Assembly: GCA_002329495.1 (NCBI GenBank)
Contig: DCTH01000157.1
Span: forward strand, 12,127 to 19,648
Length of the DNA stretch: 7,522 nt
Reading direction: 5' to 3'
From: Syntrophothermus sp. UBA1445
Lineage (GTDB): Bacteria; Bacillota; Syntrophomonadia; Syntrophomonadales; DTU052
Positions 1 to 6,316 of the stretch are shown here, piece after piece. Under the pieces are notes generated by a model that saw nothing but the letters and a program-made list of their open reading frames with translations, made no database searches and was not told the DNA's origin. The stretch's first letter is position 1; every line of letters starts with the position of its first letter. A program made the position numbers and the translations under genes.

Positions 1-494
1 ATGTAATCGCCCATGCGGGTGATAATCATGTTTGGAATGTCAACCCGCTCAACCAGGGCTTCCATATTGCCAATTACGCCGTCAAAAGTGATCATGGCTT
101 TCAATTCGGTGGCTTTTGCCATGAATTCCAGTTCTTCTACTGTATACATGGGGTTCATATTAACGACTATTCCACCCATTGTTAATATGGACCAGAAGGA
201 TATAACAAACTGCGGACAGTTGGGAAGCAGGAGACCAATGCGATCACCCTGTTTGATGCCCAAACTCAAAATGGCATTGGCAAATCGATTGACGGTCCGG
301 AACAGCTCCCAGAAGGTGCAGGTCCAGCCGTAAAACCATATGGCATCTTTATCGGGCCAACTGCTGGCAGTATTCCTTAAGACATCACCGGCGGGAAAGG
401 TTGGAATGCGGGCTATGTAAGGGACTTCTGGATCATATTCTTTAAGCCAGGGTCTTTCTCTCAATAGTCTTTCGTGGTCATATTCGGGTTTCAT
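1..494 (-). CDS. Long-chain fatty acyl-CoA synthetase (AMP-forming), N-terminal part, cut by window edge
   Basis: This is the first 164 codons of an AMP-dependent acyl-CoA synthetase, about 30% of the usual 500-560 residues. The family activates a carboxylic acid with ATP to an acyl-adenylate and passes it to CoA. The visible part matches the N-terminal domain of FadD-type enzymes: a WLKEYDPEVP opening, then GIKQGDRIGLLLPNCPQF, then a TMGGIVVNMNPMYTVEELE stretch in which a substrate pocket helix precedes the NP-Y/T-EL motif. The ATP-binding loop (usually YTSGTTG) and the catalytic motifs lie beyond base 1, so activity cannot be judged. The ATG at 494-492 is supported by GGAGGT (506-501, minus strand) six bases upstream. 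No partner gene is adjacent: a gap of about 500 bases and a terminator separate it from the hydrolase gene upstream. A medium- or long-chain substrate is inferred from family resemblance only. Confidence 0.9.
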   Translation of the reverse strand, partial: MKPEYDHERLLRERPWLKEYDPEVPYIARIPTFPAGDVLRNTASSWPDKDAIWFYGWTCTFWELFRTVNRFANAILSLGIKQGDRIGLLLPNCPQFVISFWSILTMGGIVVNMNPMYTVEELEFMAKATELKAMITFDGVIGNMEALVERVDIPNMIITRMGDY

Positions 495-999
495 CACAAG
501 ACCTCCATTCTCTGCTGTGTTTAAATAAAATCACTGCTATGCCTACTGGCATTTTTAATTGTCCAGGATAAGAGATTGGAGTGTATCTTGCTGCAAGTCA
601 TGAACAAATACTGCTTTAATGCAATGCTGTGTTTTCTAGAAACAGATTAATGCGTTCAAGTGGTAGTGTGAGTTATTGTGTCGCCTCCCGTCAAGACTTG
701 CTTTTGTTCCCTGCTTACCCCCTCTCCTTGCAGTATTGTCTTGAGGTTTTGGCAAACGATTGTATGAATGCCTTTGGGCGCGACCATTTTCATATCAACT
801 TCGACATCACTTATTGTATACCTGCAAATCTTCTCATAAAAATTTTAATGTTTGAAACAATTAAGCTATTGGCACTATGAAGAATAAGCTGAGCATTTGA
901 ATGATTGGTACTTTGGGAACGGAAAGCCGGGAAGTCGTTCTCTGCTAAACTGATCGGTGGTTGATGAAAGGAAGACTGGAGCTATAATCTGGAAACGAA
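495..999. other. 505-base intergenic region without a convincing gene
   Basis: This stretch holds the 5' side of the acyl-CoA synthetase gene and otherwise little that can be assigned. A weak minus-strand promoter candidate upstream of that gene is TTGCAG, 17 bases, TCTTAT (597-569); it matches the housekeeping consensus only partly. Two short inverted repeats lie near it: CTTGC-T-GCAAG at 587-597, overlapping the -35 candidate, and ATGCC-TACT-GGCAT at 539-552, between promoter and start codon. From 656 to about 830 an open minus-strand frame reads like protein but has no ribosome binding site. Between 880 and 999 I see nothing. No tRNA-like fold, transposase motif or terminal repeat pair was recognised. 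Confidence 0.6.
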
Positions 1000-1038
1000 A
1001 AACAAGGGTGGACCCATTAAAGGGTGGCACCCCTGTTT
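992..1038 (-). terminator. Intrinsic terminator of the DUF1330-hydrolase unit
   Basis: Bases 1000-1038 form a long hairpin: outer arms AAACAGGGGTG and CACCCTTGTTT (minus strand), inner arms ACCC and GGGT, and a six-base loop. On the minus strand a T-rich tail (TTTTTCGTTT) follows. The one imperfect position in the outer stem is a G-U wobble in minus-strand RNA but an A-C clash in plus-strand RNA, which favours use on the minus strand. It begins 24 bases after the hydrolase stop codon and should insulate that unit from the acyl-CoA synthetase gene. Confidence 0.8.
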
Positions 1039-1062
1039 CTTTTGCCTTGGTTTAAACAATTA

Positions 1063-1923
1063 TTATGGTTGCGTGATGAACTCTTCAATCAATTGGTTAA
1101 CCTGGTCCGGTTCCTCGTGCTGAATCCAGTGGGTACAGTCGAATTTAACCAGGCGTGCCTGGTCACAGTATTCCAGGCTCTGATCAGCCTGTTCCGGAAT
1201 AATCGCTATGTCGTCCAACCCCCATAGAATCAACAGGGGTACGGTGATGCGGAAGCTTGCCGGCGGCTCATTACGACATTGCAGGCTAGCCCGATACCAG
1301 TTGACCATGGAGGAGTATGCTCCCGGTTGGGCAAATGCTTTACGGTATTCCTCAAGTTCTTCGGGCTTGAAGGTTCCGGGTCTGCTGGATTCGGCCAGGA
1401 CACTGACCGGCCATTCGAAGTTGTTGGCTGAGCCCAGCTTTTCCGGGGCATTGGGGAGTTGAAAGAAAAAGATATACCAACTTCTCTGCATCTGTTTGGG
1501 ATTGGTCAACATATTGCGGTTCATAACCTTGGGGTGAGGCACATTCATTATTACCAGGCGCTTGATCCGTTCTGGATATTTGAGGGTGGTCCACCAGGAT
1601 ACAGAAGCACCCCAATCATGGCCCACCAGATAAATCTGGTCCCGGCCGTAAAAATCGATCAGGCCAACCACATCCTTGGCCAGTTCGTCGGTTTTGTAGG
1701 CTGCAATGCCTTCGGGTTTGTCACTCAGGTTGTAACCCCGCTGGTCCGGAACCACTACCAGGTAGCCCTTATCCGCGAAATACCCGATCTGTTTGCGCCA
1801 GGCGAACCAGAATTCTGGAAAACCATGCAGGAACATGATCATGGGACCGTCGGCTGGACCAGCCTCCATTACGTGGAGTTTGATACCGTTGGTCTCAATA
1901 AACCTTTCTCGCAATTCCGCCAT
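1063..1923 (-). CDS. Alpha/beta hydrolase, epoxide hydrolase type
   Basis: The 286-residue product has the usual length of a bacterial soluble epoxide hydrolase, which opens epoxides to vicinal diols through a covalent ester on aspartate. Motifs in order: oxyanion motif HGFPEFW (33-39), DQRGYNLSDKP (60-70), nucleophile elbow GHDWGA with Asp103, cap domain with SWYIFFFQLP (Tyr150) and NWYRA (Tyr210) as likely ring-opening tyrosines, the acid in LWGLDD (Asp238), and catalytic His265 in THW. All expected catalytic residues are present. No signal peptide is seen, so it is probably cytoplasmic. The frame is open further upstream, but the ATG at 1923 is preferred because GGAGG (1937-1933) lies nine bases before it and the protein begins there in family style (MAELRERF). 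It follows the DUF1330 gene by 31 bases and is probably cotranscribed. A haloalkane dehalogenase is less likely, given the HGFP motif and the paired cap tyrosines. The natural substrate is unknown. Confidence 0.88.
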   Translation of the reverse strand: MAELRERFIETNGIKLHVMEAGPADGPMIMFLHGFPEFWFAWRKQIGYFADKGYLVVVPDQRGYNLSDKPEGIAAYKTDELAKDVVGLIDFYGRDQIYLVGHDWGASVSWWTTLKYPERIKRLVIMNVPHPKVMNRNMLTNPKQMQRSWYIFFFQLPNAPEKLGSANNFEWPVSVLAESSRPGTFKPEELEEYRKAFAQPGAYSSMVNWYRASLQCRNEPPASFRITVPLLILWGLDDIAIIPEQADQSLEYCDQARLVKFDCTHWIQHEEPDQVNQLIEEFITQP

Positions 1924-1954
1924 AGTTGTTTTCCTCCATTCAGAAGTTAAGTTA

Positions 1955-2332
1955 CTAAGCTTCGGACACCAGTTGCCGGAAACCTTTCCGGTCCATCGCA
2001 TAGAGTACGGCTCTCTCGACAGCTTTTTCCCGCAGTTCATGTACTTTAATGTAATCCGGATTATTGGCCATTTCCAGGAACTTGGCGCGGGAAGGATACT
2101 GTACCAGCATCATCAGATCCCAGGTTTCACTGCCATTCAAAAGTTCGTTGGGTTTACCGAGGAATATCATCTTACCCCCAATACCCTCAACGTACTTGTT
2201 GGACTCCTGCATATACTGGATGTACGTTGGGAATCCATCCGGCTTGAATTTAAGCAGGTTTAACATTACTACCGGCTCATTGCTGGGATTATGTTTCAGG
2301 GCCTTGAATTGATCAGCATTGCTTTGTATCAT
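1955..2332 (-). CDS. DUF1330 family protein (dimeric alpha/beta-barrel fold)
   Basis: This is a 125-residue cytoplasmic protein without signal peptide or membrane segment. It shows the DUF1330 pattern: a first strand PVVMLNLLKF (20-29), a helix with YIQYMQ (37-42), the GGK turn (52-54), a central strand around WDLMMLVQYPS (71-81), then the helix and loop RAKFLEMANNPDYIKVHELR (82-101) with the NPDY motif. Related ferredoxin-like barrel proteins usually dimerise; some are enzymes or small-molecule binders, but DUF1330 itself has no settled function and I assign none. The N-terminal 18 residues precede the core domain. The ATG at 2332 is well supported by AAAGGAGGT six bases upstream. It is the first gene of a probable two-gene unit with the epoxide-hydrolase-type enzyme, so a role in handling the same substrate is possible but inferred. 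The stop is TAG. Confidence 0.85.
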   Translation of the reverse strand: MIQSNADQFKALKHNPSNEPVVMLNLLKFKPDGFPTYIQYMQESNKYVEGIGGKMIFLGKPNELLNGSETWDLMMLVQYPSRAKFLEMANNPDYIKVHELREKAVERAVLYAMDRKGFRQLVSEA

Positions 2333-2368
2333 GGTGCGACCTCCTTTTTTCCTATTGTAGGCAATTTC

Positions 2369-2397
2369 ATGTTAGCACATGTAAAAAACGACGGCAA
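2369..2397 (-). promoter_or_regulatory. Candidate promoter of the DUF1330-hydrolase unit, overlapping a palindrome
   Basis: On the minus strand TTGCCG (2397-2392) is followed after 17 bases by TAACAT (2374-2369). The -10 box is preceded by TG in the extended -10 position (TGCTAACAT). Each hexamer matches four of six consensus bases, and the spacing and TG help. The -10 overlaps a perfect inverted repeat CATGT-TAGC-ACATG (2368-2381), which could be an operator. A second -10-like TACAAT at 2359-2354 lies nearer the start codon but has no suitable -35 partner. Transcription from the first promoter would give a leader of about 30 bases including the strong ribosome binding site. Confidence 0.4.
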
Positions 2398-2453
2398 TGA
2401 AACATAATTTGCATACAGTAACATGGATAACAGGATGTCGCCACTCAAAGAAT

Positions 2454-2483
2454 AAAAAAAGCGGACTTTTAAAAAGCCCGCTT
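2454..2483 (-). terminator. Intrinsic terminator of the SASP gene
   Basis: Read on the minus strand, AAGCGGGCTTTT pairs with AAAAGTCCGCTT and is followed by an unbroken run of seven T (2460-2454, partly shared with the stem foot). The single non-Watson-Crick position is a G-U wobble in minus-strand RNA but an A-C mismatch in plus-strand RNA. The hairpin starts 42 bases after the SASP stop codon and separates that gene from the DUF1330 unit. Confidence 0.85.
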
Positions 2484-2525
2484 GTTCCGTATTATATTTG
2501 GTTATGATTCCCTGGAGATGGCCGG

Positions 2526-2819
2526 TTACAGCAAACTCTGGGCGTTTCCAGCCTGATTTCTGGCGTTGGAGTTGCCAATCAGTGGCTGACCGCTAATGGC
2601 TTGAGGATTGCTCTGCAACTGGCTTTCCGCAAAAGCAATCATCTTACGAACCATATTTCCTCCAACTGCTCCACAGTCCCGGGATGAAACATGACCCCAG
2701 TAATCGCCCTGAATCTCCTGGCCAACTCCAAGCTCTGATGCGATTTCATACTTAAAATTGTACAGAGCTTGTGATGCCTGTGGAACAAGCACCCGGTTCC
2801 GCTTTTGGCCTCTACCCAC
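2526..2819 (-). CDS. Alpha/beta-type small acid-soluble spore protein (SASP)
   Basis: Alpha/beta SASPs coat DNA in the spore core, protect it from UV and chemical damage, and are degraded at germination. The 97-residue product has both conserved blocks: YEIASELGV (24-32), containing the Glu25-Ile26 bond where the germination protease GPR would cut, and GHVSSRDCGAVGGNMVRKMI (42-61), the DNA-binding helix region. Two things are unusual: the length, since 60-75 residues is typical, and a tail from about residue 69 rich in N, Q, G and A. Cys49 sits in the second block. The start is GTG at 2819, supported by AAAGGAGG with nine bases of spacing; no ATG fits. Such genes are normally read by forespore sigma-G. 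I found only a weak candidate (CATAAGG at 2920-2914 with a poor -35), so forespore control is inferred from the family. The gene is monocistronic, with its own terminator. Confidence 0.93.
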   Translation of the reverse strand: MGRGQKRNRVLVPQASQALYNFKYEIASELGVGQEIQGDYWGHVSSRDCGAVGGNMVRKMIAFAESQLQSNPQAISGQPLIGNSNARNQAGNAQSLL

Positions 2820-2938
2820 TAGTTATCGCCTCCTTTCTTTTTGGTGTTACTATTATTCCTCCGTTAAGGATTTGCATACTAACACTAATTGACCCGCCAT
2901 CAGCTTTGTGTTTCCTTATGAAAAATTTGTGTTTGCTT

Positions 2939-2951
2939 TGTTACAGTAACA
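2939..2951. repeat. Perfect palindrome TGTTAC-A-GTAACA, possible operator
   Basis: Six-base arms flank a single central base. It lies about 120 bases upstream of the SASP start and about 225 bases upstream of the transporter start. An 11-base core, TACAGTAACAT (2942-2952), recurs at 2414-2424 upstream of the DUF1330 gene promoter, where the palindrome is incomplete. No known regulator site was recognised. Chance is possible, since several 11-base repeats are expected in a window of this size. Confidence 0.3.
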
Positions 2952-3011
2952 TTCCGTTAATAGCGGGTGCATAATTTGGATTAGTTACTTAACAAACCAA
3001 ACCACTAAGTT

Positions 3012-3026
3012 CAAACCAAGGGTTTG
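3012..3026. repeat. Short inverted repeat CAAACC-AAG-GGTTTG
   Basis: Six-base arms flank three bases. A direct partial copy of the left arm (CAAACC) occurs just upstream at 2994-2999. No T-tract follows on either strand, so it is not a terminator. It could be a protein-binding site or chance. Confidence 0.25.
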
Positions 3027-3176
3027 CTGCCAATTTTAAACAATTTTTATTAACATCCAACTTGTTATTCAATAAAGGGATGGGGAAGTTTAATAGCGAA
3101 TTGCGTAAGACAATGGCGAGGTATACATATTAAAGGTTATGCTTTGACAAATATGGTCTTATAAAGGTGTGTGGTA

Positions 3177-3920
3177 ATGGAGAATCATATTATGGCTGCG
3201 ACAGACCATAAGATAACCAATTCTCTGATGAGCCTGGAGAATGTCAGCCGGAACTTTATCATGGGTGAGGTTACTGTGGAAGCACTCCGGGATGCCTCTT
3301 TGGAAATCAGGGCCGGGGAGATACTGGCGATCCTTGGACCCAGCGGTTCCGGCAAGAGTACCCTGCTTAATATTGTGGGCGGCATGGACCGTCCCACCGC
3401 CGGCCGGGTCATTTATGACGGAGAGGACCTGACCCAGGTATCTGATGACAGATTGGGCCGTTTCCGACGCCATGAGGTGGGGTTCGTTTTTCAATTCTAC
3501 AATCTGATACCGGACCTGACCGCATGGGAAAACGTGGAGATCGCCGGTGGGCTGGTAAAATCACCGTTTCCAGTGGCCAAGGTTTTGAATGAGGTGGGTC
3601 TGGCGGACCGGGCGGACCATTTTCCTTCCCAGCTCAGCGGAGGTGAACAGCAACGGGTCTCGATTGCGCGGGCCATGGTGAAGAACCCCCGGTTGCTGTT
3701 GTGCGATGAGCCGACGGGGGCCCTGGACCATCAGACGGGCAGTATGGTGCTTTCACTACTGGCCAATATCAGCCGCAACCTGGGCAGCACGGTGGTTATT
3801 GTCACTCACAATACGGTTATCGGTGATATGGCGGACCGGGTGATCCGCATGCGCAGCGGAACCATTGCCGAGATCATAACCAACCCGAACCCGTTGCCCC
3901 CGGAAAGGATAAGCTGGTAA
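3177..3920 (+). CDS. ABC transporter ATP-binding protein, MacB/LolD class
   Basis: This 247-residue ATPase would power the permease encoded next, acting as a dimer on the cytoplasmic face of the membrane. All nucleotide-binding motifs are intact: Walker [10 protein letters not shown] (54-62), Q-loop Gln106 in FVFQFYNL, signature LSGGEQQR (153-160), Walker B LLLCDEP (173-179) with catalytic Glu178, D-loop GALD (181-184) and the switch His211 in VTHN. The [12 protein letters not shown] stretch and the [15 protein letters not shown] opening are typical of the MacB/LolD/FtsE-like group, which works with FtsX-type permeases rather than with solute importers. The start is uncertain. ATG 3177 has AAAGGTG seven bases upstream; GTG 3171 is in frame, and ATG 3192 has GGAG nine bases upstream. 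The core domain begins near residue 18, so the choice matters little. The stop codon TAA shares its last base with the permease ATG, indicating translational coupling. Confidence 0.92.
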   Translation: MENHIMAATDHKITNSLMSLENVSRNFIMGEVTVEALRDASLEIRAGEILAILGPSGSGKSTLLNIVGGMDRPTAGRVIYDGEDLTQVSDDRLGRFRRHEVGFVFQFYNLIPDLTAWENVEIAGGLVKSPFPVAKVLNEVGLADRADHFPSQLSGGEQQRVSIARAMVKNPRLLLCDEPTGALDHQTGSMVLSLLANISRNLGSTVVIVTHNTVIGDMADRVIRMRSGTIAEIITNPNPLPPERISW

Positions 3921-6298
3921 TGAGCGTTCTCAGCCGCCGGTTGTGGCGCACCTTCAGCAAAAATCGCTTGCAGTTTCTGGCGGTGGCCTTGGTGGTTATG
4001 ATCGGGGTATCGATCTATATATCCATGAACACCGCCTACTATAACCTGGACCACTCACAGGATGTATTCTATGAGGAGAATGATTTTGCGGATTATTACT
4101 TCCATGTGGTCCGGGCTCCTTATCAGGTGGTCAAGAGGATTGAAGCCCTGCCCGGTGTGGATATGGTCACCGGACGGGTTCAGATAGACGTTCCGATTAT
4201 GCGGGAAAATGGCGACCGGGGTACCGCCCGCCTGACCGGCTACCACCTGCCTCTGGATAAGGAAGTAAACCGCATCCAGCTGGTCTCAGGCCAGATGTTC
4301 GATAAAGACCCCAGTGGGGGACGGATCGAGGTGCTGACTGATCCCCAGTTTGCGGCGGCCAATCACCTGAGCCCGGGTGCCGAAATCGTAGTGGCCGCCC
4401 AGGGGCATGAGGTGGTCCTTACCGTTACCGGTACCGGCAGCGGACCGGAATTCATCTACCCGATGAAGGATGCCGCCAGCCTCATGCCGGAGCCGGAGAG
4501 CTTTGGGATAATAATGGCTCCTTTGAACCAGGTCCAGCAGGTCCTGGGCTACTCTGGTCAGGTTAATCAGGTGCTGATTAAAGTAACCACTGGTTTTGAT
4601 GTGGAAGAGGTGGCCCATCAGGTTGAGAAGATCCTGAAGCCTTACGGCAACCTGGCCAGCTATCCCCGGGAGGACCAGCTCAGCCACGTCATGCTGGATT
4701 CTGAGCTTGAGGGACTGCAGAAAAGTGCCAGCAGTTTACCGGCGGTCTTTCTTATTCTGGCGGCCATTGTTCAATATGTAATGCTGGGCCGGATGATAAA
4801 GACCCAGCGCCAGCAGATCGGAATATTCAAGGCCCTGGGATTCAGCCGCCGCCGGATCGTTTTGCACTATGCCGCCTATTCAATGGTGATTACTGTCCTG
4901 GGTGCCATCCTGGGGATAATCCTCGGGCTCATGCTGTCATCGGTGATTTCCAAGACCTACGCGCTGTTCTTTAATCTGCCCCAGGAGATTGGCGGGATTA
5001 ATTTCAATGCCATTATCTCGGGACTGGTCTTTAGTCAGGCAACGGGAGCAGCCGCTGGGTTAGGTGCTTCAAGGGGGATACTCTCACTTAACCCCGCCGA
5101 ATCCATGCGTTCCGAGCCTCCACGGGTGTCGGGGCGGATTGGGCTGGAGCGGTGGACATGGCTGTGGAGGAGACTGGATAATTATTGGCGTATGAGTGTC
5201 CGTACCGTCTGGCGCAATAGCTGGCGATCATTCTTTACCATGGTTGGAGTGATGTTTGCCGCCGGGATGCTCATAATTGCCTTCTTCGCTGACGACTCCA
5301 TGGATTTTATGCTAAACCAGCACTTTGCCTTTGAACAGCGTTATGATTATCTGATCCGGTTTACGGAACCCGTAAAAGATTACGAGATCCTTAACATCTC
5401 CCGTTTGGACGGAGTCTTAAAATCTGAGCCGTTGCTGGAAGTCCCGGTTCGGGTAAGCTTTGCTGGCCAAGAAGAGGACGATCTCCTCCTGGGTATGAGG
5501 CCTGACACCACCCTCAAATCTGTTTTTGACGATGATGGTGTTCCCCTGGTAGTCCCTGAAGATGGGATCTTGATGCACGACATAACCGCCAACAAACTGA
5601 GGGTCAAGGTGGGAGACCGGGTGATGATAGAGACCCGCATGCGGAGTGGAGCATCTCAGGAGGCATATCTAAAGGTCCTGGGAATAAACCACCAGATGAT
5701 TGGTGCCGGGTCATACGTTTCTCTTGACCAGGCCAATCAGGTGCTAAAAGAAAGCCGGGTGGTTACCGGAGTGATGTTAAAGGTCGATCCCGGTAAGGCT
5801 GTGAGTATTGAAAAAGAGTTGAGCCGTATGACCGGGGTAAGTTCAATTCAGAGTCACCAGCGGGAACTGGCCGGTTTTGAAAAGCAGATGGGGTATATGA
5901 TCTACTTTGTGGTGATGATGGTTTCTTTTGCCGCGATACTGGGATTTGCGATCGTTTACAACTCATCGGTTATCGGCTTCAGCGAGCGCCAGCGTGAATT
6001 GGCCCTGCTTAAGGTGATGGGATTCAGTGACCGCGAAGTGGGAGGACTTCTTCTGAGGGAAACCCTTTTGCAGTCAATACCGGGAGTGATCCTGGGATTG
6101 CCTTTTGGCCGGATGATGAGTCAGTGGTATGTAGCAGCGATAAGTACCGATGCCTTTTCTTTCCCGGTAGTGGTGTATCCCCGGACTTACATAATATCTG
6201 CGTTTATCGGGGTGATGTTCGTCTTGCTGGCGCACTGGTTTGCGGCCCGGGGAATTAAGCGGATTGAACCGACCGAGTTATTGAAGAACAACGATTAG
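3920..6298 (+). CDS. ABC transporter permease with two FtsX units
   Basis: This 792-residue membrane protein is the partner of the preceding ATPase. I read eight membrane segments in two four-segment units. Unit one: segment near 17-37, an extracytoplasmic MacB-like domain (about 38-272), then segments near 273-291, 319-344 and 363-386. Unit two: segment near 437-458, a second external domain (about 459-656), then segments near 657-685, 710-733 and 756-777. Each FtsX domain carries the cytoplasmic loop R-Q-x-x-I/L-x-x-x-K-x-x-GFS (QQIGIFKALGFS; RELALLKVMGFS) and ends with an NPAESMR / EPTELLK motif. MacB and LolC/E have only one such unit and dimerise, so this fused form could act as one chain with the ATPase dimer. 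It starts at ATG 3920, overlapping the ATPase stop, with GGAAAGGA ten bases upstream. Such permeases usually drive export or mechanotransmission across the envelope. The substrate is unknown; antimicrobial peptide, lipid or antibiotic are possibilities only. Confidence 0.92.
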   Translation: MSVLSRRLWRTFSKNRLQFLAVALVVMIGVSIYISMNTAYYNLDHSQDVFYEENDFADYYFHVVRAPYQVVKRIEALPGVDMVTGRVQIDVPIMRENGDRGTARLTGYHLPLDKEVNRIQLVSGQMFDKDPSGGRIEVLTDPQFAAANHLSPGAEIVVAAQGHEVVLTVTGTGSGPEFIYPMKDAASLMPEPESFGIIMAPLNQVQQVLGYSGQVNQVLIKVTTGFDVEEVAHQVEKILKPYGNLASYPREDQLSHVMLDSELEGLQKSASSLPAVFLILAAIVQYVMLGRMIKTQRQQIGIFKALGFSRRRIVLHYAAYSMVITVLGAILGIILGLMLSSVISKTYALFFNLPQEIGGINFNAIISGLVFSQATGAAAGLGASRGILSLNPAESMRSEPPRVSGRIGLERWTWLWRRLDNYWRMSVRTVWRNSWRSFFTMVGVMFAAGMLIIAFFADDSMDFMLNQHFAFEQRYDYLIRFTEPVKDYEILNISRLDGVLKSEPLLEVPVRVSFAGQEEDDLLLGMRPDTTLKSVFDDDGVPLVVPEDGILMHDITANKLRVKVGDRVMIETRMRSGASQEAYLKVLGINHQMIGAGSYVSLDQANQVLKESRVVTGVMLKVDPGKAVSIEKELSRMTGVSSIQSHQRELAGFEKQMGYMIYFVVMMVSFAAILGFAIVYNSSVIGFSERQRELALLKVMGFSDREVGGLLLRETLLQSIPGVILGLPFGRMMSQWYVAAISTDAFSFPVVVYPRTYIISAFIGVMFVLLAHWFAARGIKRIEPTELLKNND

Positions 6299-6316
6299 GA
6301 TGGGGAGGGTTTGGAA

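Larger units (their letters stand above)
2820..3176. other. AT-rich divergent intergenic region between SASP gene and ABC transporter operon
   Basis: This region must hold the control sites for both the minus-strand SASP gene and the plus-strand transporter operon. Close to the SASP start lies its ribosome binding site (AGGAGG, 2834-2829). A second GGAGG farther out (2862-2858) has no start codon after it. For the transporter, TTGACA occurs at 3144-3149 and TATAAA at 3160-3165, but they are only 10 bases apart, so they do not form one promoter. TTGCGT (3101-3106) with TATACA (3122-3127) has a short 15-base spacer. No transporter promoter is therefore convincing. Short palindromes at 2939-2951 and 3012-3026 are listed separately. 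No gene, riboswitch or RNA gene was recognised. Confidence 0.6.

Noticed and set aside
629..880. Plus-strand open frame of 83 codons in the left gap
   Set aside because: No ribosome binding site, composition unlike a real protein (rich in C, L, Y and F without domain pattern), no recognisable family, and it lies antisense to a more protein-like frame.
1924..2040. Longer hydrolase start at 2040, adding 39 residues
   Set aside because: The extension runs through the end of the DUF1330 gene in another frame, has no family similarity, and the internal ATG at 1923 has a well-spaced GGAGG.
2875..2881. CATACTA on the plus strand, a perfect sigma-G -10 match near the SASP gene
   Set aside because: It points away from the SASP gene, lacks a fitting -35 at 17-18 bases, and no sporulation gene follows on the plus strand.
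3080..3133. Possible 17-residue leader peptide (ATG at 3080, TAA at 3131) upstream of the transporter operon
   Set aside because: The purine-rich AAAGGG directly abuts the start codon, too close for a ribosome binding site. No attenuator hairpin follows and the peptide has no run of regulatory codons.
3144..3165. TTGACA and TATAAA just before the ATPase gene as a promoter
   Set aside because: Only 10 bases separate the two boxes, far from the 16-18 needed. TATAAA with the correctly spaced upstream hexamer (TTATGC) has almost no -35 match.
3159..3494. Minus-strand open frames under the ATPase, permease and adaptor genes
   Set aside because: They are antisense to genes with complete family motifs, and show no domains or ribosome binding sites of their own.
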